Below, piece by piece: positions 8,849-17,930 of a DNA stretch of 64,000 nucleotides. Both the position numbers and the translations under genes were made by a program. Within the stretch, counting starts at the first letter, position 1. Each line of letters begins with the position of its first letter. The stretch lies in contig NZ_JAGEVF010000009.1 in NCBI RefSeq assembly GCF_017581965.1, forward strand, positions 62,001-126,000, written 5' to 3'. This DNA is from Winogradskyella pelagia. GTDB lineage: Bacteria > Bacteroidota > Bacteroidia > Flavobacteriales > Flavobacteriaceae. The notes beneath the pieces were generated by a model. It did no database searches and was not told the origin of the DNA. It saw only the letters and a list, made by a program, of their open reading frames with translations.

Positions 8849-10519
8849 ATGTTTACAACAATTCACGCAGGCTATCACCCTATAGGATTAGAGGGTTTAA
8901 AGCTTCCTAAGCAGTTCACCTTTCCATTCTATTATACACCGCATCCTCTTTGCGTCAAAGCTGCCGAGGAAGTTCAGCAATACCTAAAGATACAGACAGA
9001 CTTTGAGCATAATTTTGGATTAGAAGATGGTGCCGAAGGGCTTATCATAGGAAAAATGTTTGGGGTTATGCTCGTAGAAACTAGGACTGGTCATATTGGT
9101 TATTTGGCTGGATTTTCTGGCAAGTTAGGCGAGCGTAATTTTGTAGAAGGATTTGTGCCTCCAATTTTTGATACTTTAAATACGTCTGGTTTTTATAAAA
9201 AAGGGGAACATCAACTCAATGAAATCAATACCGAGATTGAGGCCTTGGAAAGCGCTGAGAATTATGTAAAGGCAAAGGTTGAGTTGGGGAATTTACATCA
9301 GCGTTATGAGCAGGAATTAAAAGAATTCAAAATATATCTCAAAACTCAAAAAAAGGTACGAAACCAAAAGCGTGAAGAAGCAAGGTTAGAACTACATGCT
9401 GACGCTCTTGCCGACTATGAATCGCAGCTGGATAAAGAAAGTATCGCACTTCATTATAAACTAAAACATTTGAAATTAGAATGGAAGTTGCGTTTAGCAA
9501 AAGCAGATGAAAAGTTGCAATTATTCGAAAAGGTCATTTCTAATTTGAAAACTCAACGAAAAAAATTATCGGCACAATTACAAAGGGAATTACATCAAAG
9601 CTATTCGTTTTTAAATGCTGAAGGTGAGCACAAGGACTTATTGAATATCTTTAAAACACAACCTCCCGCGGCAGCAGGAGAATGCGCAGCTCCAAAGCTA
9701 TTTCAGTTTGCTTATAAAAACGAACTTAAACCATTGGCTATGGCAGAATTTTGGTGGGGCGCCTCACCTAAATCTCAAATACGAAAGCATAAACAGTTTT
9801 ATCCAGCTTGTAGAAGTAAATGTGAACCTATTTTAGGACATATGATGGAAGGTTTAGTGGTAGAACCTAACCCAATATTTGAGTTTAAGTCGATTAAACG
9901 AAGGCTTGATATTGTTTATGAGGACAATTACCTGTTGGTTATTAATAAACCTGAAGAGGTATTGTCAGTTCCTGGTAAGACTATAAAAGAATCTGTCCTA
10001 ACCCAATTAAGGGCTTACCTGCCTGATGCTAAAGGACCTATCTTAGTACATCGCTTAGACATGTCAACCTCAGGGTTATTAATCGCTGTTAAAAATGAAA
10101 AGACTTATAAAAATATTCAGAAGCAATTTATAAATCGAAGTATCAAAAAACGTTATGTAGCTATATTAGATGGTGAGATTCCAACTACCGAAGGTTGTAT
10201 TGATTTGCCGTTACGCGTGGATTTAGACAACAGACCAACCCAGTTGGTGTGTTATGACTACGGTAAACCAGCGATAACAAAATACAAGATTATTGAAGTT
10301 TCAGAAGGGAAAACAAGAGTCTATTTTTATCCCATAACCGGCAGAACACACCAACTTAGAGTCCATGCGGCTCACCAATTAGGACTTAACGCGCCAATTA
10401 TTGGCGACGATTTATATGGTAAAAAGGGAAAGCGATTGCATTTGCATGCAGAGCAAATCACCTTTGAGCACCCTGTAAAAAAAGAAAAGGTAACTTTTAC
10501 AGTGCCCTCTCCATTTTAA
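8849..10519 (+). CDS. RluA-family pseudouridine synthase with a long N-terminal extension
   Basis: This enzyme isomerises specific uridines in rRNA or tRNA to pseudouridine. The C-terminal ~220 residues are a complete RluA domain: YEDNYLLVINKPEEVLSVPG, then HRLDMSTSGLL with catalytic Asp404, then the C-terminal GRTHQLRVHAAHQLG and the DDLYG motif. The first ~340 residues are unusual: an N-terminal globular part (GLEDGAEGLIIGKMFGVMLVETRTGHIGYLAGFSG) followed by a long charged coiled coil (about residues 125-260). I recall similar ~550-residue forms in other Bacteroidota. The target uridine cannot be predicted. Confidence 0.93.
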   Translation: MFTTIHAGYHPIGLEGLKLPKQFTFPFYYTPHPLCVKAAEEVQQYLKIQTDFEHNFGLEDGAEGLIIGKMFGVMLVETRTGHIGYLAGFSGKLGERNFVEGFVPPIFDTLNTSGFYKKGEHQLNEINTEIEALESAENYVKAKVELGNLHQRYEQELKEFKIYLKTQKKVRNQKREEARLELHADALADYESQLDKESIALHYKLKHLKLEWKLRLAKADEKLQLFEKVISNLKTQRKKLSAQLQRELHQSYSFLNAEGEHKDLLNIFKTQPPAAAGECAAPKLFQFAYKNELKPLAMAEFWWGASPKSQIRKHKQFYPACRSKCEPILGHMMEGLVVEPNPIFEFKSIKRRLDIVYEDNYLLVINKPEEVLSVPGKTIKESVLTQLRAYLPDAKGPILVHRLDMSTSGLLIAVKNEKTYKNIQKQFINRSIKKRYVAILDGEIPTTEGCIDLPLRVDLDNRPTQLVCYDYGKPAITKYKIIEVSEGKTRVYFYPITGRTHQLRVHAAHQLGLNAPIIGDDLYGKKGKRLHLHAEQITFEHPVKKEKVTFTVPSPF

Positions 10520-10527
10520 GTCATTTA

Positions 10528-11814
10528 TTATTTCTTAGGCTTAAAAACAGGTAAAAGTTGTGTCTTTAATTGTCCAAATCCTATACGCACATCATCGTTT
10601 TCGCAATGGGCTCTCATTACAACAGTATCATAGTCATTTATGAATTTGCGCTCTGAACCGTCCTTCATTTTAAGTGGTTTGCTGCCCTTCCAAGATAATT
10701 CTAACATAGAGCCATAAGAATCTTCAGTTGGACCAGATATAGTACCACTTCCCATCATGTCGCCAGAGTTAACTGGGCAACCATTAACGGTGTGATGAGC
10801 TAATTGCTGCGCTATATTCCAATACATATACTTAAAATTAGACCTGCACACCGTGGTTTCTTTAGAACCCTTAGGTTGTATCCCAACTTCTAATTGAATA
10901 TCAAAACTGTGCTTTCCTTTAGTTCGCAAATATGGTAAAGGTTGTGGGTCTTGTTTAGGGCTCTCAACTCGGAAAGGTTCTAGGGCATCAAGTGTAACTA
11001 TCCAAGGTGACATAGAAGATGCAAAACTCTTACCTAGAAATGGGCCTAAAGGAACATATTCCCATTTTTGAATATCTCTAGCGGACCAATCGTTAAAGAG
11101 AACCAAGCCAAAAATATATTCTTCTGCTTCGTTAATTGGTATAGGTTCACCAAGTTCATTGGCATCTGTAGTAATAAAAGCCATTTCCAATTCAAAATCT
11201 ACTAACTTACTCGGGCCAAATACTGGTTTATCAGCTCCTTCTGGCAAAGTCTGACCTTGTGGTCTATGAATTGGTATATGGGTTGTAATTATTGATGAGC
11301 TCCTACCATGATAACCTACAGGCATGTGTACCCAATTTGGCATCAAAGCATTCTCAGGGTCTCTAAACATGCTCCCCACATTAGTCGCATGCTCTTTACT
11401 TGCATAAAAATCTGTATAGTCTCCAACATAAACAGGCATCTTCATTTCTATCTCATCCAAACGGAAAAGTATGGTTTCCTTATGGGCAGTGTGGTTCTTT
11501 AAGACGGGATTATCAGCATCAAAAATTTCAGCAATTCGATTTCTTACCAATCGCCATGTCTTACGGCCATCTGCAATGAAATCGTTTAAAGTATCTTGAA
11601 GGAAAATATCATCAGTCAAAGGAATTCCGTCAAAATAACCGAGCTGGTGTAGTGCTCCTAGGTCTATAGCTGTATCTCCGATTCGAGTACCGATAGTTAT
11701 AATATCGTCTTTGGTTAAAAAGACACCAAAAGGGATGTTCTGAATAGGGAAATCCGAATTCTTATTGACGTACAGCCAAGAACTTCTATTAGGATCATTT
11801 GCAAACAATGGCAT
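10528..11814 (-). CDS. fahA: Fumarylacetoacetase
   Basis: Fumarylacetoacetase performs the last step of tyrosine degradation, hydrolysing 4-fumarylacetoacetate to fumarate and acetoacetate. The 428-residue protein has the SH3-like N-terminal domain (SSWLYVNKNSDFPIQNIPFG) and the C-terminal catalytic FAH fold: DYTDFYASKEHATNVGSMFR, the metal-binding VDFELEMAF region, GPFLGKSFASSMSPWIV, and GTISGPTEDSYGSMLELSW. It is divergent from glyA with separate promoters. No other tyrosine-catabolism gene (such as hppD or hmgA) is in the window. Confidence 0.97.
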   Translation of the reverse strand: MPLFANDPNRSSWLYVNKNSDFPIQNIPFGVFLTKDDIITIGTRIGDTAIDLGALHQLGYFDGIPLTDDIFLQDTLNDFIADGRKTWRLVRNRIAEIFDADNPVLKNHTAHKETILFRLDEIEMKMPVYVGDYTDFYASKEHATNVGSMFRDPENALMPNWVHMPVGYHGRSSSIITTHIPIHRPQGQTLPEGADKPVFGPSKLVDFELEMAFITTDANELGEPIPINEAEEYIFGLVLFNDWSARDIQKWEYVPLGPFLGKSFASSMSPWIVTLDALEPFRVESPKQDPQPLPYLRTKGKHSFDIQLEVGIQPKGSKETTVCRSNFKYMYWNIAQQLAHHTVNGCPVNSGDMMGSGTISGPTEDSYGSMLELSWKGSKPLKMKDGSERKFINDYDTVVMRAHCENDDVRIGFGQLKTQLLPVFKPKK

Positions 11815-11851
11815 AGGATTAATGTTGATTAATTGTTTATTAAATTCTATT

Positions 11852-11859
11852 CAAACCTA
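11852..11859 (-). promoter_or_regulatory. -7 promoter element of fahA
   Basis: The minus strand reads TAGGTTTG, matching TAnnTTTG, 37 bases upstream of the fahA start. Its -33 element is unclear. It sits 33 bases from the oppositely oriented glyA -7 element. Confidence 0.42.
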
Positions 11860-11892
11860 CATAATTTTTAATAGGAAAACTAATGTAATTCG

Positions 11893-11900
11893 TATTTTTG
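11893..11900 (+). promoter_or_regulatory. -7 promoter element of glyA
   Basis: TATTTTTG matches TAnnTTTG exactly, 21 bases before the glyA ATG at 11922, giving a leader of about 15 bases. No Shine-Dalgarno sequence is present. Confidence 0.5.
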
Positions 11901-11921
11901 CTGCTCATTTAACACTAGAAC

Positions 11922-13202
11922 ATGAATATGCAACGCGACGAACAAATTTTTGAATTAATCAATGCTGAGAGAGAACGGCAGACGGATGGTATTGAGCTGA
12001 TTGCCTCTGAAAATTTTGTTAGCGACCAAGTAATGGAAGCTACAGGTTCTGTATTAACGAATAAATATGCAGAAGGTTATCCAGGCAAACGTTATTATGG
12101 AGGGTGTGAAGTTGTAGACGAGGTAGAGCGCATTGCTATTGAACGTGCTAAGACTTTGTTTGGTGCTGACTATGCCAATGTGCAACCACATTCTGGGAGC
12201 CAGGCAAATACAGCTGTCTTCCATGCATGCTTAAAACCAGGTGATACAATCCTTGGGTTCGATTTAGCTCATGGTGGACATTTAACTCATGGTTCGCCAG
12301 TTAACTTTTCTGGCCGTTTGTATCGTCCAACATTCTATGGTGTGAAAAAAGATACGGGATACATTGATTATGATATGTTATCTGATGTTGCGGAGAAGGA
12401 AAAACCAAAATTGATTATAGCAGGTGCCTCTGCCTATTCTAGGGATATGGACTTTGCTAAATTTAGACAAGTAGCTGATAACGTGGGTGCGGTACTTTTG
12501 GCAGATATTTCACATCCATCTGGATTAATAGCGAAGGGTATTTTAAATGATCCAATGCCACATTGCCATGTGGTAACTACAACAACCCATAAGACTTTGC
12601 GAGGTCCTAGAGGTGGGATGATAATGATGGGAGAAAATATAGACAACCCATTTGGTATTACATTAAAGAGTGGTAAACTGCGCAAAATGTCTGGCCTTTT
12701 AGATTCTGGAGTATTTCCAGGAAATCAGGGAGGACCATTAGAGCACGTTATTGCGGCTAAGGCCATTGCTTTTGGTGAGGCCTTAACCGATGAGTTTTTA
12801 CACTATATGCTTCAAGTAAAGAAAAATGCAGATGCAATGGCAAAAGCATTCGTAGCTAAAGATTACCAATTAATTTCCGGAGGCACTGATAACCATATGA
12901 TGCTCATTGATTTGAGAAATAAAAATATTACTGGTAAGGATGCAGAACAGGCCTTAGTAAAGGCTGATATCACCGTTAACAAGAATATGGTACCTTTTGA
13001 TACAGAATCGCCATTTGTAACCTCTGGTATTCGGGTAGGGACGCCTGCAATCACCACAAGAGGATTAAAGGAAAATGACATGGCCTATGTTGTAGATTTG
13101 ATTGATGAGGTCATTACCAATTACGAGAACCAAACGGTTTTAGAAGGTGTTGCGGAAAAGGTAAACACGCTTATGAACGATAGACCTTTATTTGTTTTTT
13201 AA
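11922..13202 (+). CDS. glyA: Serine hydroxymethyltransferase
   Basis: GlyA is a PLP enzyme that interconverts serine and glycine, loading one-carbon units onto tetrahydrofolate. The 426 residues cover the whole fold-type I enzyme: [12 protein letters not shown] at the N-terminus, [21 protein letters not shown], and the PLP-binding [16 protein letters not shown] with Schiff-base Lys224. I use the first ATG ([10 protein letters not shown]); a second ATG six bases later is equally possible. It is a single gene divergent from fahA, with a secreted protein gene starting 38 bases downstream. Confidence 0.98.
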   Translation: MNMQRDEQIFELINAERERQTDGIELIASENFVSDQVMEATGSVLTNKYAEGYPGKRYYGGCEVVDEVERIAIERAKTLFGADYANVQPHSGSQANTAVFHACLKPGDTILGFDLAHGGHLTHGSPVNFSGRLYRPTFYGVKKDTGYIDYDMLSDVAEKEKPKLIIAGASAYSRDMDFAKFRQVADNVGAVLLADISHPSGLIAKGILNDPMPHCHVVTTTTHKTLRGPRGGMIMMGENIDNPFGITLKSGKLRKMSGLLDSGVFPGNQGGPLEHVIAAKAIAFGEALTDEFLHYMLQVKKNADAMAKAFVAKDYQLISGGTDNHMMLIDLRNKNITGKDAEQALVKADITVNKNMVPFDTESPFVTSGIRVGTPAITTRGLKENDMAYVVDLIDEVITNYENQTVLEGVAEKVNTLMNDRPLFVF

Positions 13203-13240
13203 AATAATAGTTTTAATTTGACATTATAATTACGTTTAAA

Positions 13241-14968
13241 ATGTCAAAGAAATTAAGTTATAAAATCACTTTTCTTCTGAGCTTGGTAATTTTTATGAAT
13301 AGCCAGGCTCAAATTTTCTTTGATAATAATGCAATTGGTCTTGGATTAAACGCAAATGCAACTCAAGGCACTAACCTTGGAGGTGTTAGCTTCTATGATT
13401 TTGATGACGATGGTTGGGATGACATAACAATTGGTTCCAAAGGGGAGCAGCCAGTAAGAGTTTTTAAGAATTTTGGGGGGATACTTTTGGAGATTTCCTT
13501 GGGCGTAAGTATCAATGGACATTCTAAGCAAGTTTTATGGGTAGATTACGATAATGATGGTGATAATGATTTGTTTGTAACCCGAAATGACGATTCTAAC
13601 CTATTACTAAGAAATGAGGGAAACTTTAATTTTTCTGATGTTACCCTTCAATCAGGGTTATTATCTACTGCTGATTTAAACTCGTTTGGGGCTGCCTTTG
13701 GTGATATAGATAATGATGGTTACTTAGATTTATTTCTCTCCAATAAAGATAACAGTGTAACAAAGCCAAATAAGCTATTCCGTAATAATGGTAATGGTAC
13801 TTTTACAGATATATCCATAGCTGCTGGTATAAGTCAATTAGGGCATGCTTCTTTTTGTGCTTCGTTTTTTGATTATAATAATGATGGATACCAAGACATT
13901 TATGTCTCAAATGATAGAATTAACAATACCAATATATTGTATAAAAATAATGGTAATAATACCTTTACCGATGTCAGCTCTATCTCTGGTGCGGGAATCG
14001 CTGCTAATGCCATGTCAACTACTATTGATGATTTTAATTATGATGGCTATCTCGATATCTATATCACCAACACGGCAGAAGGTAATTATTTGTTAAAAAA
14101 TAATGGTGACGAAACCTTTATCAATGTGGCCTCTTCAACGGGAACCGAGTTTAACAGCCTTGGTTGGGGTGCTAATTTTTTCGATGCCGATAATGATACA
14201 GATTTAGACCTATACGTAAGTAGTATGGTAGATGACGATACAAGTTCATTGTTAACTGCAGCATTTTATGAGTGCAATTCTAATTACAGCTATCAACTCG
14301 CTAATTCATACGGCTTTGAGAATGATACTTTTGAGAGTTTCTCTAATGCTATTGGTGATATTGATAACAATGGGTTTGTAGACTTTGTTGTAGCTAATGC
14401 CCAACCAGATAACCATTCTTTGTGGCAAAATGCAGGGAATTCTAATAACTGGCTTAAGGTAAAACTTTCGGGGAATCAAAGTAATAAGAACGGTATTGGC
14501 TCTTGGATTGAAGTAGCCGTGGATAATGACGTTATGTACCGCTATACGCTTTGTGGTGAATCTTTTTTGGGTCAAAACTCAGCCTCTGAAATCTTTGGAT
14601 TAGCTAACGCTTCAAATATAGACTATGTGAAGGTGACTTGGCTCAGTGGCATAGAAGATATCTTTTATAACGTAGCACCAAACCAAACATTGCTAATACA
14701 AGAAGGGCAATCCTTGTCCACAACAACATTCAATGAGCAAATAATTTCAATGTTTCCTAATCCCTCCAAAGGAACCTTTACGATAAACAACTTAAGCACA
14801 GTTGTTAAAATGCGTATTGCAGACTATAACGGTAGGGTAATATTAACCCAAGAGGTTGGCCCATCAAATAATGAAATTGATTTAAGCAATCTCGCTCCAG
14901 GGAGTTACCTAGTACATTTAGACGGAAGTAATTCTAGGAAAATAATCAAGAAATTAATTCTTAATTAG
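13241..14968 (+). CDS. Type IX-secreted FG-GAP/VCBS repeat protein with ASPIC/UnbV and Por sorting domains
   Basis: A 575-residue extracellular or cell-surface protein. A signal peptide (to about residue 24) is followed by five or more FG-GAP/VCBS-like repeats with calcium-binding DxDxDG loops (for example DFDDDGWDD, DYDNDGDND, DIDNDGYLD, DYNNDGYQD, DFNYDGYLD), forming a presumed beta-propeller. An ASPIC/UnbV domain follows (NWLKVKLSGNQSNKNGIGSW to VKVTWLSGIED). The last ~75 residues are a type A T9SS sorting domain (ISMFPNPSKGTFTI, ending in KKLILN). It therefore needs a type IX secretion system encoded elsewhere. Adhesion or polymer binding is plausible, but no substrate is evident. Confidence 0.92.
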   Translation: MSKKLSYKITFLLSLVIFMNSQAQIFFDNNAIGLGLNANATQGTNLGGVSFYDFDDDGWDDITIGSKGEQPVRVFKNFGGILLEISLGVSINGHSKQVLWVDYDNDGDNDLFVTRNDDSNLLLRNEGNFNFSDVTLQSGLLSTADLNSFGAAFGDIDNDGYLDLFLSNKDNSVTKPNKLFRNNGNGTFTDISIAAGISQLGHASFCASFFDYNNDGYQDIYVSNDRINNTNILYKNNGNNTFTDVSSISGAGIAANAMSTTIDDFNYDGYLDIYITNTAEGNYLLKNNGDETFINVASSTGTEFNSLGWGANFFDADNDTDLDLYVSSMVDDDTSSLLTAAFYECNSNYSYQLANSYGFENDTFESFSNAIGDIDNNGFVDFVVANAQPDNHSLWQNAGNSNNWLKVKLSGNQSNKNGIGSWIEVAVDNDVMYRYTLCGESFLGQNSASEIFGLANASNIDYVKVTWLSGIEDIFYNVAPNQTLLIQEGQSLSTTTFNEQIISMFPNPSKGTFTINNLSTVVKMRIADYNGRVILTQEVGPSNNEIDLSNLAPGSYLVHLDGSNSRKIIKKLILN

Positions 14969-15040
14969 GGTAGTTCGTCTGAAATTGAATTTTAACGCAT
15001 AATAAGTAATTGCATTAAAAAAATGCTCTTTGCTAATTCC

Positions 15041-15727
15041 TTAATTATCCTGATTGATTCTTTTCCAAAACGCTTCTTTATAAGTAGCACCTATTGGGAT
15101 GTAGTCGCCATTAATTACAATTCTATTACGTTCTATAAATTCTATATGTTCTATTCCAACGATGTAGGATTTATGCACGCGAATAAATTTGCTTTTGGGT
15201 AAGTTTCTTTCAAAGTCTTTCATGTTTTGCAAGGTCAGCACTTTAGCATCTTTAGTTTGTATAGCCACATAGTCACTTAGACCTTTTAAGTACAACATGT
15301 CCGAAAATGGTATTTTTTGGTGCCTGTATTCGGTTTTTACAAAGATGTAATCTGGCCTAGCTTCTGTAGTTGGCTGCGTTGCTTTTTCTTTAACTTTTTC
15401 TACAGCTTGCAGAAAGCGTTGAAAAGTTATTGGCTTTAATAGGTAATCTAAGGCATTGAGGTCATAACTTTCTATAGCATACTCAGAATATGCGGTAGTG
15501 AAAATAACTTTGATGTCTGGATTTATAATTTTTTTGAATTCCACTCCAGTAATCTCCGGCATCTGAATATCCAGGAATAAAATATCAACAGTAGCCTTAC
15601 GTAATAATTTTAATGCATCTAATGGATTATTAAAGGAGCCTACGAGGTCTAAATCTTCAATTTTGGATACGTAAGATTCTAATAAATCAACCGCTAACGG
15701 TTCGTCATCAATTATTATACAAGTCAT
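15041..15727 (-). CDS. LytTR-family response regulator
   Basis: Cytoplasmic response regulator of 228 residues. The receiver domain (1-120) has the acidic pocket IIDDEP (residues 5-10), phospho-acceptor Asp53 in FLDIQMPEITG and the conserved lysine in DYLLKP. The C-terminal LytTR DNA-binding domain (about 127-228) includes IFVKTEYRHQKIPFSDMLYL and FIRVHKSYIVGIEHIEFIE. Its ATG overlaps the stop codon of the upstream kinase gene by four bases, so the two are co-translated as one signalling pair. Targets are unknown. Confidence 0.95.
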   Translation of the reverse strand: MTCIIIDDEPLAVDLLESYVSKIEDLDLVGSFNNPLDALKLLRKATVDILFLDIQMPEITGVEFKKIINPDIKVIFTTAYSEYAIESYDLNALDYLLKPITFQRFLQAVEKVKEKATQPTTEARPDYIFVKTEYRHQKIPFSDMLYLKGLSDYVAIQTKDAKVLTLQNMKDFERNLPKSKFIRVHKSYIVGIEHIEFIERNRIVINGDYIPIGATYKEAFWKRINQDN

Positions 15728-16758
15728 TGTAAGGGTATTTCTAATTGTGCGGTAAAGATTGAGTTTTTAGCTTTAAATGAAAACTTATGCTGTTGTGGGT
15801 AAAGTAATTCCAATCGTTTTTTAAGATTATCCAATCCCAAACCGCCTACTTTGTCTTTCTTTTTATCTTCAATTTCATTTATTACTTCGTAAAACAGATG
15901 CGAGTCATTGACTTTTAACTTTATCATTACAGGCTGCAACGTGCTGTGCAATGTACCGTGTTTAAATGCATTTTCAACAAATGGTAATAGCAAAAATTGT
16001 GGGATTTGAATGGCCTTGGTCAAACCATCAATACTTAATTCTACTTTAGGTTGTTCTTTGTGCCTTATGCTTTCTAAATCTATAAAATTTCTGATTTGAG
16101 AAACCTCGTCTTCCAAAGAAACAACGGTTTTCGTTTTATATAATGAATAACGTAACAGTAATGAAAGTTTTTCTATAGCATATAAGGCCTTATCAGAATC
16201 TTTATGCACTAGTGCATATATATTATTAAGCGTATTAAAAAGAAAGTGAGGATTGGTTTGGGAACGCAATAAATCTAGCTCCATTCGCTGATTTTCTAAA
16301 ATGAGTTGGTTGTTGCGTTCGTCTTTATATTTTGAATATTGCCAGAAATAAAAAATAATGCCTAACGCACAGTATTGAAACACATAATAAAAGTTGTCCA
16401 ACAGATAATAGATGGTGCTAACATCTTTTCTATAGTTACCAAAACCAAACACAGTTCTAAAGAAAATCTCCTCAATAAAATACCTTAATCCAACAATGAC
16501 AATAGACAGCACTATAATAACCAATACGTTAATACCGAAAGATTTTTTGTTATGCCATTTATAAAACACCGTGTAGGATACTAAGGCATATAAAAAAAGT
16601 ATAAGTCCCACTGAGATGGTTAAAGTAATAATATTTGGCTGTGAATGGTATTCTAGTGCCTGAGCAATAGAATCAGTATCTAAAATTTGACCAATTACAT
16701 CGGTCACCAAATAATAGAGGAGGAACCATAGGCCTAATTTTTTTATGTTGAATGTCAC
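15724..16758 (-). CDS. LytS/YehU-type sensor histidine kinase
   Basis: Inner-membrane histidine kinase of 344 residues. Four predicted membrane segments (about residues 8-24, 43-63, 76-94 and 122-140) are followed by a short coiled coil and a His_kinase domain with phospho-accepting His171 in QTNPHFLFNTLNNIYALV. The ATPase end has LLPFVENAFKHG (N box) and GGLGLDNLKKRLELLY (G box). It precedes and overlaps the LytTR regulator. No separate extracellular sensor domain is present, so the signal is probably sensed in the membrane. It is divergent from the two Tiki-like genes at 16989. Confidence 0.95.
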   Translation of the reverse strand: MTFNIKKLGLWFLLYYLVTDVIGQILDTDSIAQALEYHSQPNIITLTISVGLILFLYALVSYTVFYKWHNKKSFGINVLVIIVLSIVIVGLRYFIEEIFFRTVFGFGNYRKDVSTIYYLLDNFYYVFQYCALGIIFYFWQYSKYKDERNNQLILENQRMELDLLRSQTNPHFLFNTLNNIYALVHKDSDKALYAIEKLSLLLRYSLYKTKTVVSLEDEVSQIRNFIDLESIRHKEQPKVELSIDGLTKAIQIPQFLLLPFVENAFKHGTLHSTLQPVMIKLKVNDSHLFYEVINEIEDKKKDKVGGLGLDNLKKRLELLYPQQHKFSFKAKNSIFTAQLEIPLQ

Positions 16759-16988
16759 GGTTTTGAATTAATAGAAACTCGATTAATACCTACGAAACTA
16801 AGTAAATTCAAAATTAAACATGACAATGTATCTATGAACTCTGGATTTTTATCTGTGAACTTAAATGAGTTTCCTTCTCAAGTATTTATGGAATTGTTTA
16901 CAGAGGTCTTTTTTTAGTTTACAGATTCTGTTTTATATAATCGCAAAAGTATCAGAATTTTGAAACATCATTAAACAATTAAAGCGTC

Positions 16989-17930
16989 ATGAATACTTTA
17001 TCTCAACTACTATTTATAGTCTTTTTGATATTTATTAGTAAGAGTTTTGCACAAGAGCAACAAGAGATTCTCATTGTTGGTGACATGCATCAACTGCCCG
17101 GAATAGTAAAACGTGCTTACAGGCCAACGGTTAAAAAGATTTTGAAATATAAGCCTGAATTGATTATGGCAGAGTATTCCAAAACAGGCGATACAGCAGC
17201 TATGGGCGAATGGAATTCTAAATTTAAAGAAGCTTACCTCAAGAAAAAAGCCTCTTACACGTACAATAATGAAAAGATTAAACAATTACAGACAACGCCT
17301 AATAAAAATCTGGATAGCATAGCGTTTAGACAATTACAAGCCTATTATTTGAGCATTGGGGATCAAGGGAATCATAGAATGTATGGCTATTTTGCTAGAC
17401 ATGGAGTAACAAAAAAGTTCAAACCCTATGGAAATCAAAATCCTGATTTAACCTTTCAATTAATGCGACAGCTCGAATTAAAATCTGTGTATGGTGTAGA
17501 TAGTCATGCTGGGTATCAAGGCTATTGGCCAGCTTGGCAAAGGGCATTAAAATCTGGAACAAAAGAGGGTAAAAAGGCATTTAAGAAAGCAATGCGAAAA
17601 GATAGTTGGGGAAATATCTTCGCGGGTTTGTCTTGGTCTTTGGGTAGATATATGAATAAGCCAAAAACCTTAGAGTCTTACTATAGAATTAATTCATTGC
17701 GCTATAAGGGATTTAGTGGTGAAGATTATGACTTACAAATAAAGAAATGGGATGATAGAAACGTAAATATGGCTAAAAATATCTTAGATGTATTGGCTAA
17801 TAATGATGTAAAGCGGAGTGTTTTAATTGTCGGTGCTGGTCACGCAAAAGCAGTAAGTGAAGAATTAAAACGTTTAAGCCCAAATTTAAAAGTTATTATG
17901 TACAACGACCTTAAAAATCATATAAAATGA
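16989..17930 (+). CDS. DUF5694-type exported protein (Tiki/TraB-like)
   Basis: A 313-residue exported protein with a signal peptide (to about residue 21, ending SFAQ). The mature part opens with EILIVGDMHQLPG and ends with SVLIVGAGHAKAVSEEL. This is the same pairing of an N-terminal G-x-x-H and a C-terminal G-x-G-H seen in TraB/GumN proteins, which supports membership of the Tiki superfamily; I recall this group as DUF5694. The middle is basic and helical. The stop codon overlaps the ATG of the next gene by four bases, implying coupled translation. Function is unknown; a metallopeptidase-like role is only inference. Confidence 0.78.
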   Translation: MNTLSQLLFIVFLIFISKSFAQEQQEILIVGDMHQLPGIVKRAYRPTVKKILKYKPELIMAEYSKTGDTAAMGEWNSKFKEAYLKKKASYTYNNEKIKQLQTTPNKNLDSIAFRQLQAYYLSIGDQGNHRMYGYFARHGVTKKFKPYGNQNPDLTFQLMRQLELKSVYGVDSHAGYQGYWPAWQRALKSGTKEGKKAFKKAMRKDSWGNIFAGLSWSLGRYMNKPKTLESYYRINSLRYKGFSGEDYDLQIKKWDDRNVNMAKNILDVLANNDVKRSVLIVGAGHAKAVSEELKRLSPNLKVIMYNDLKNHIK

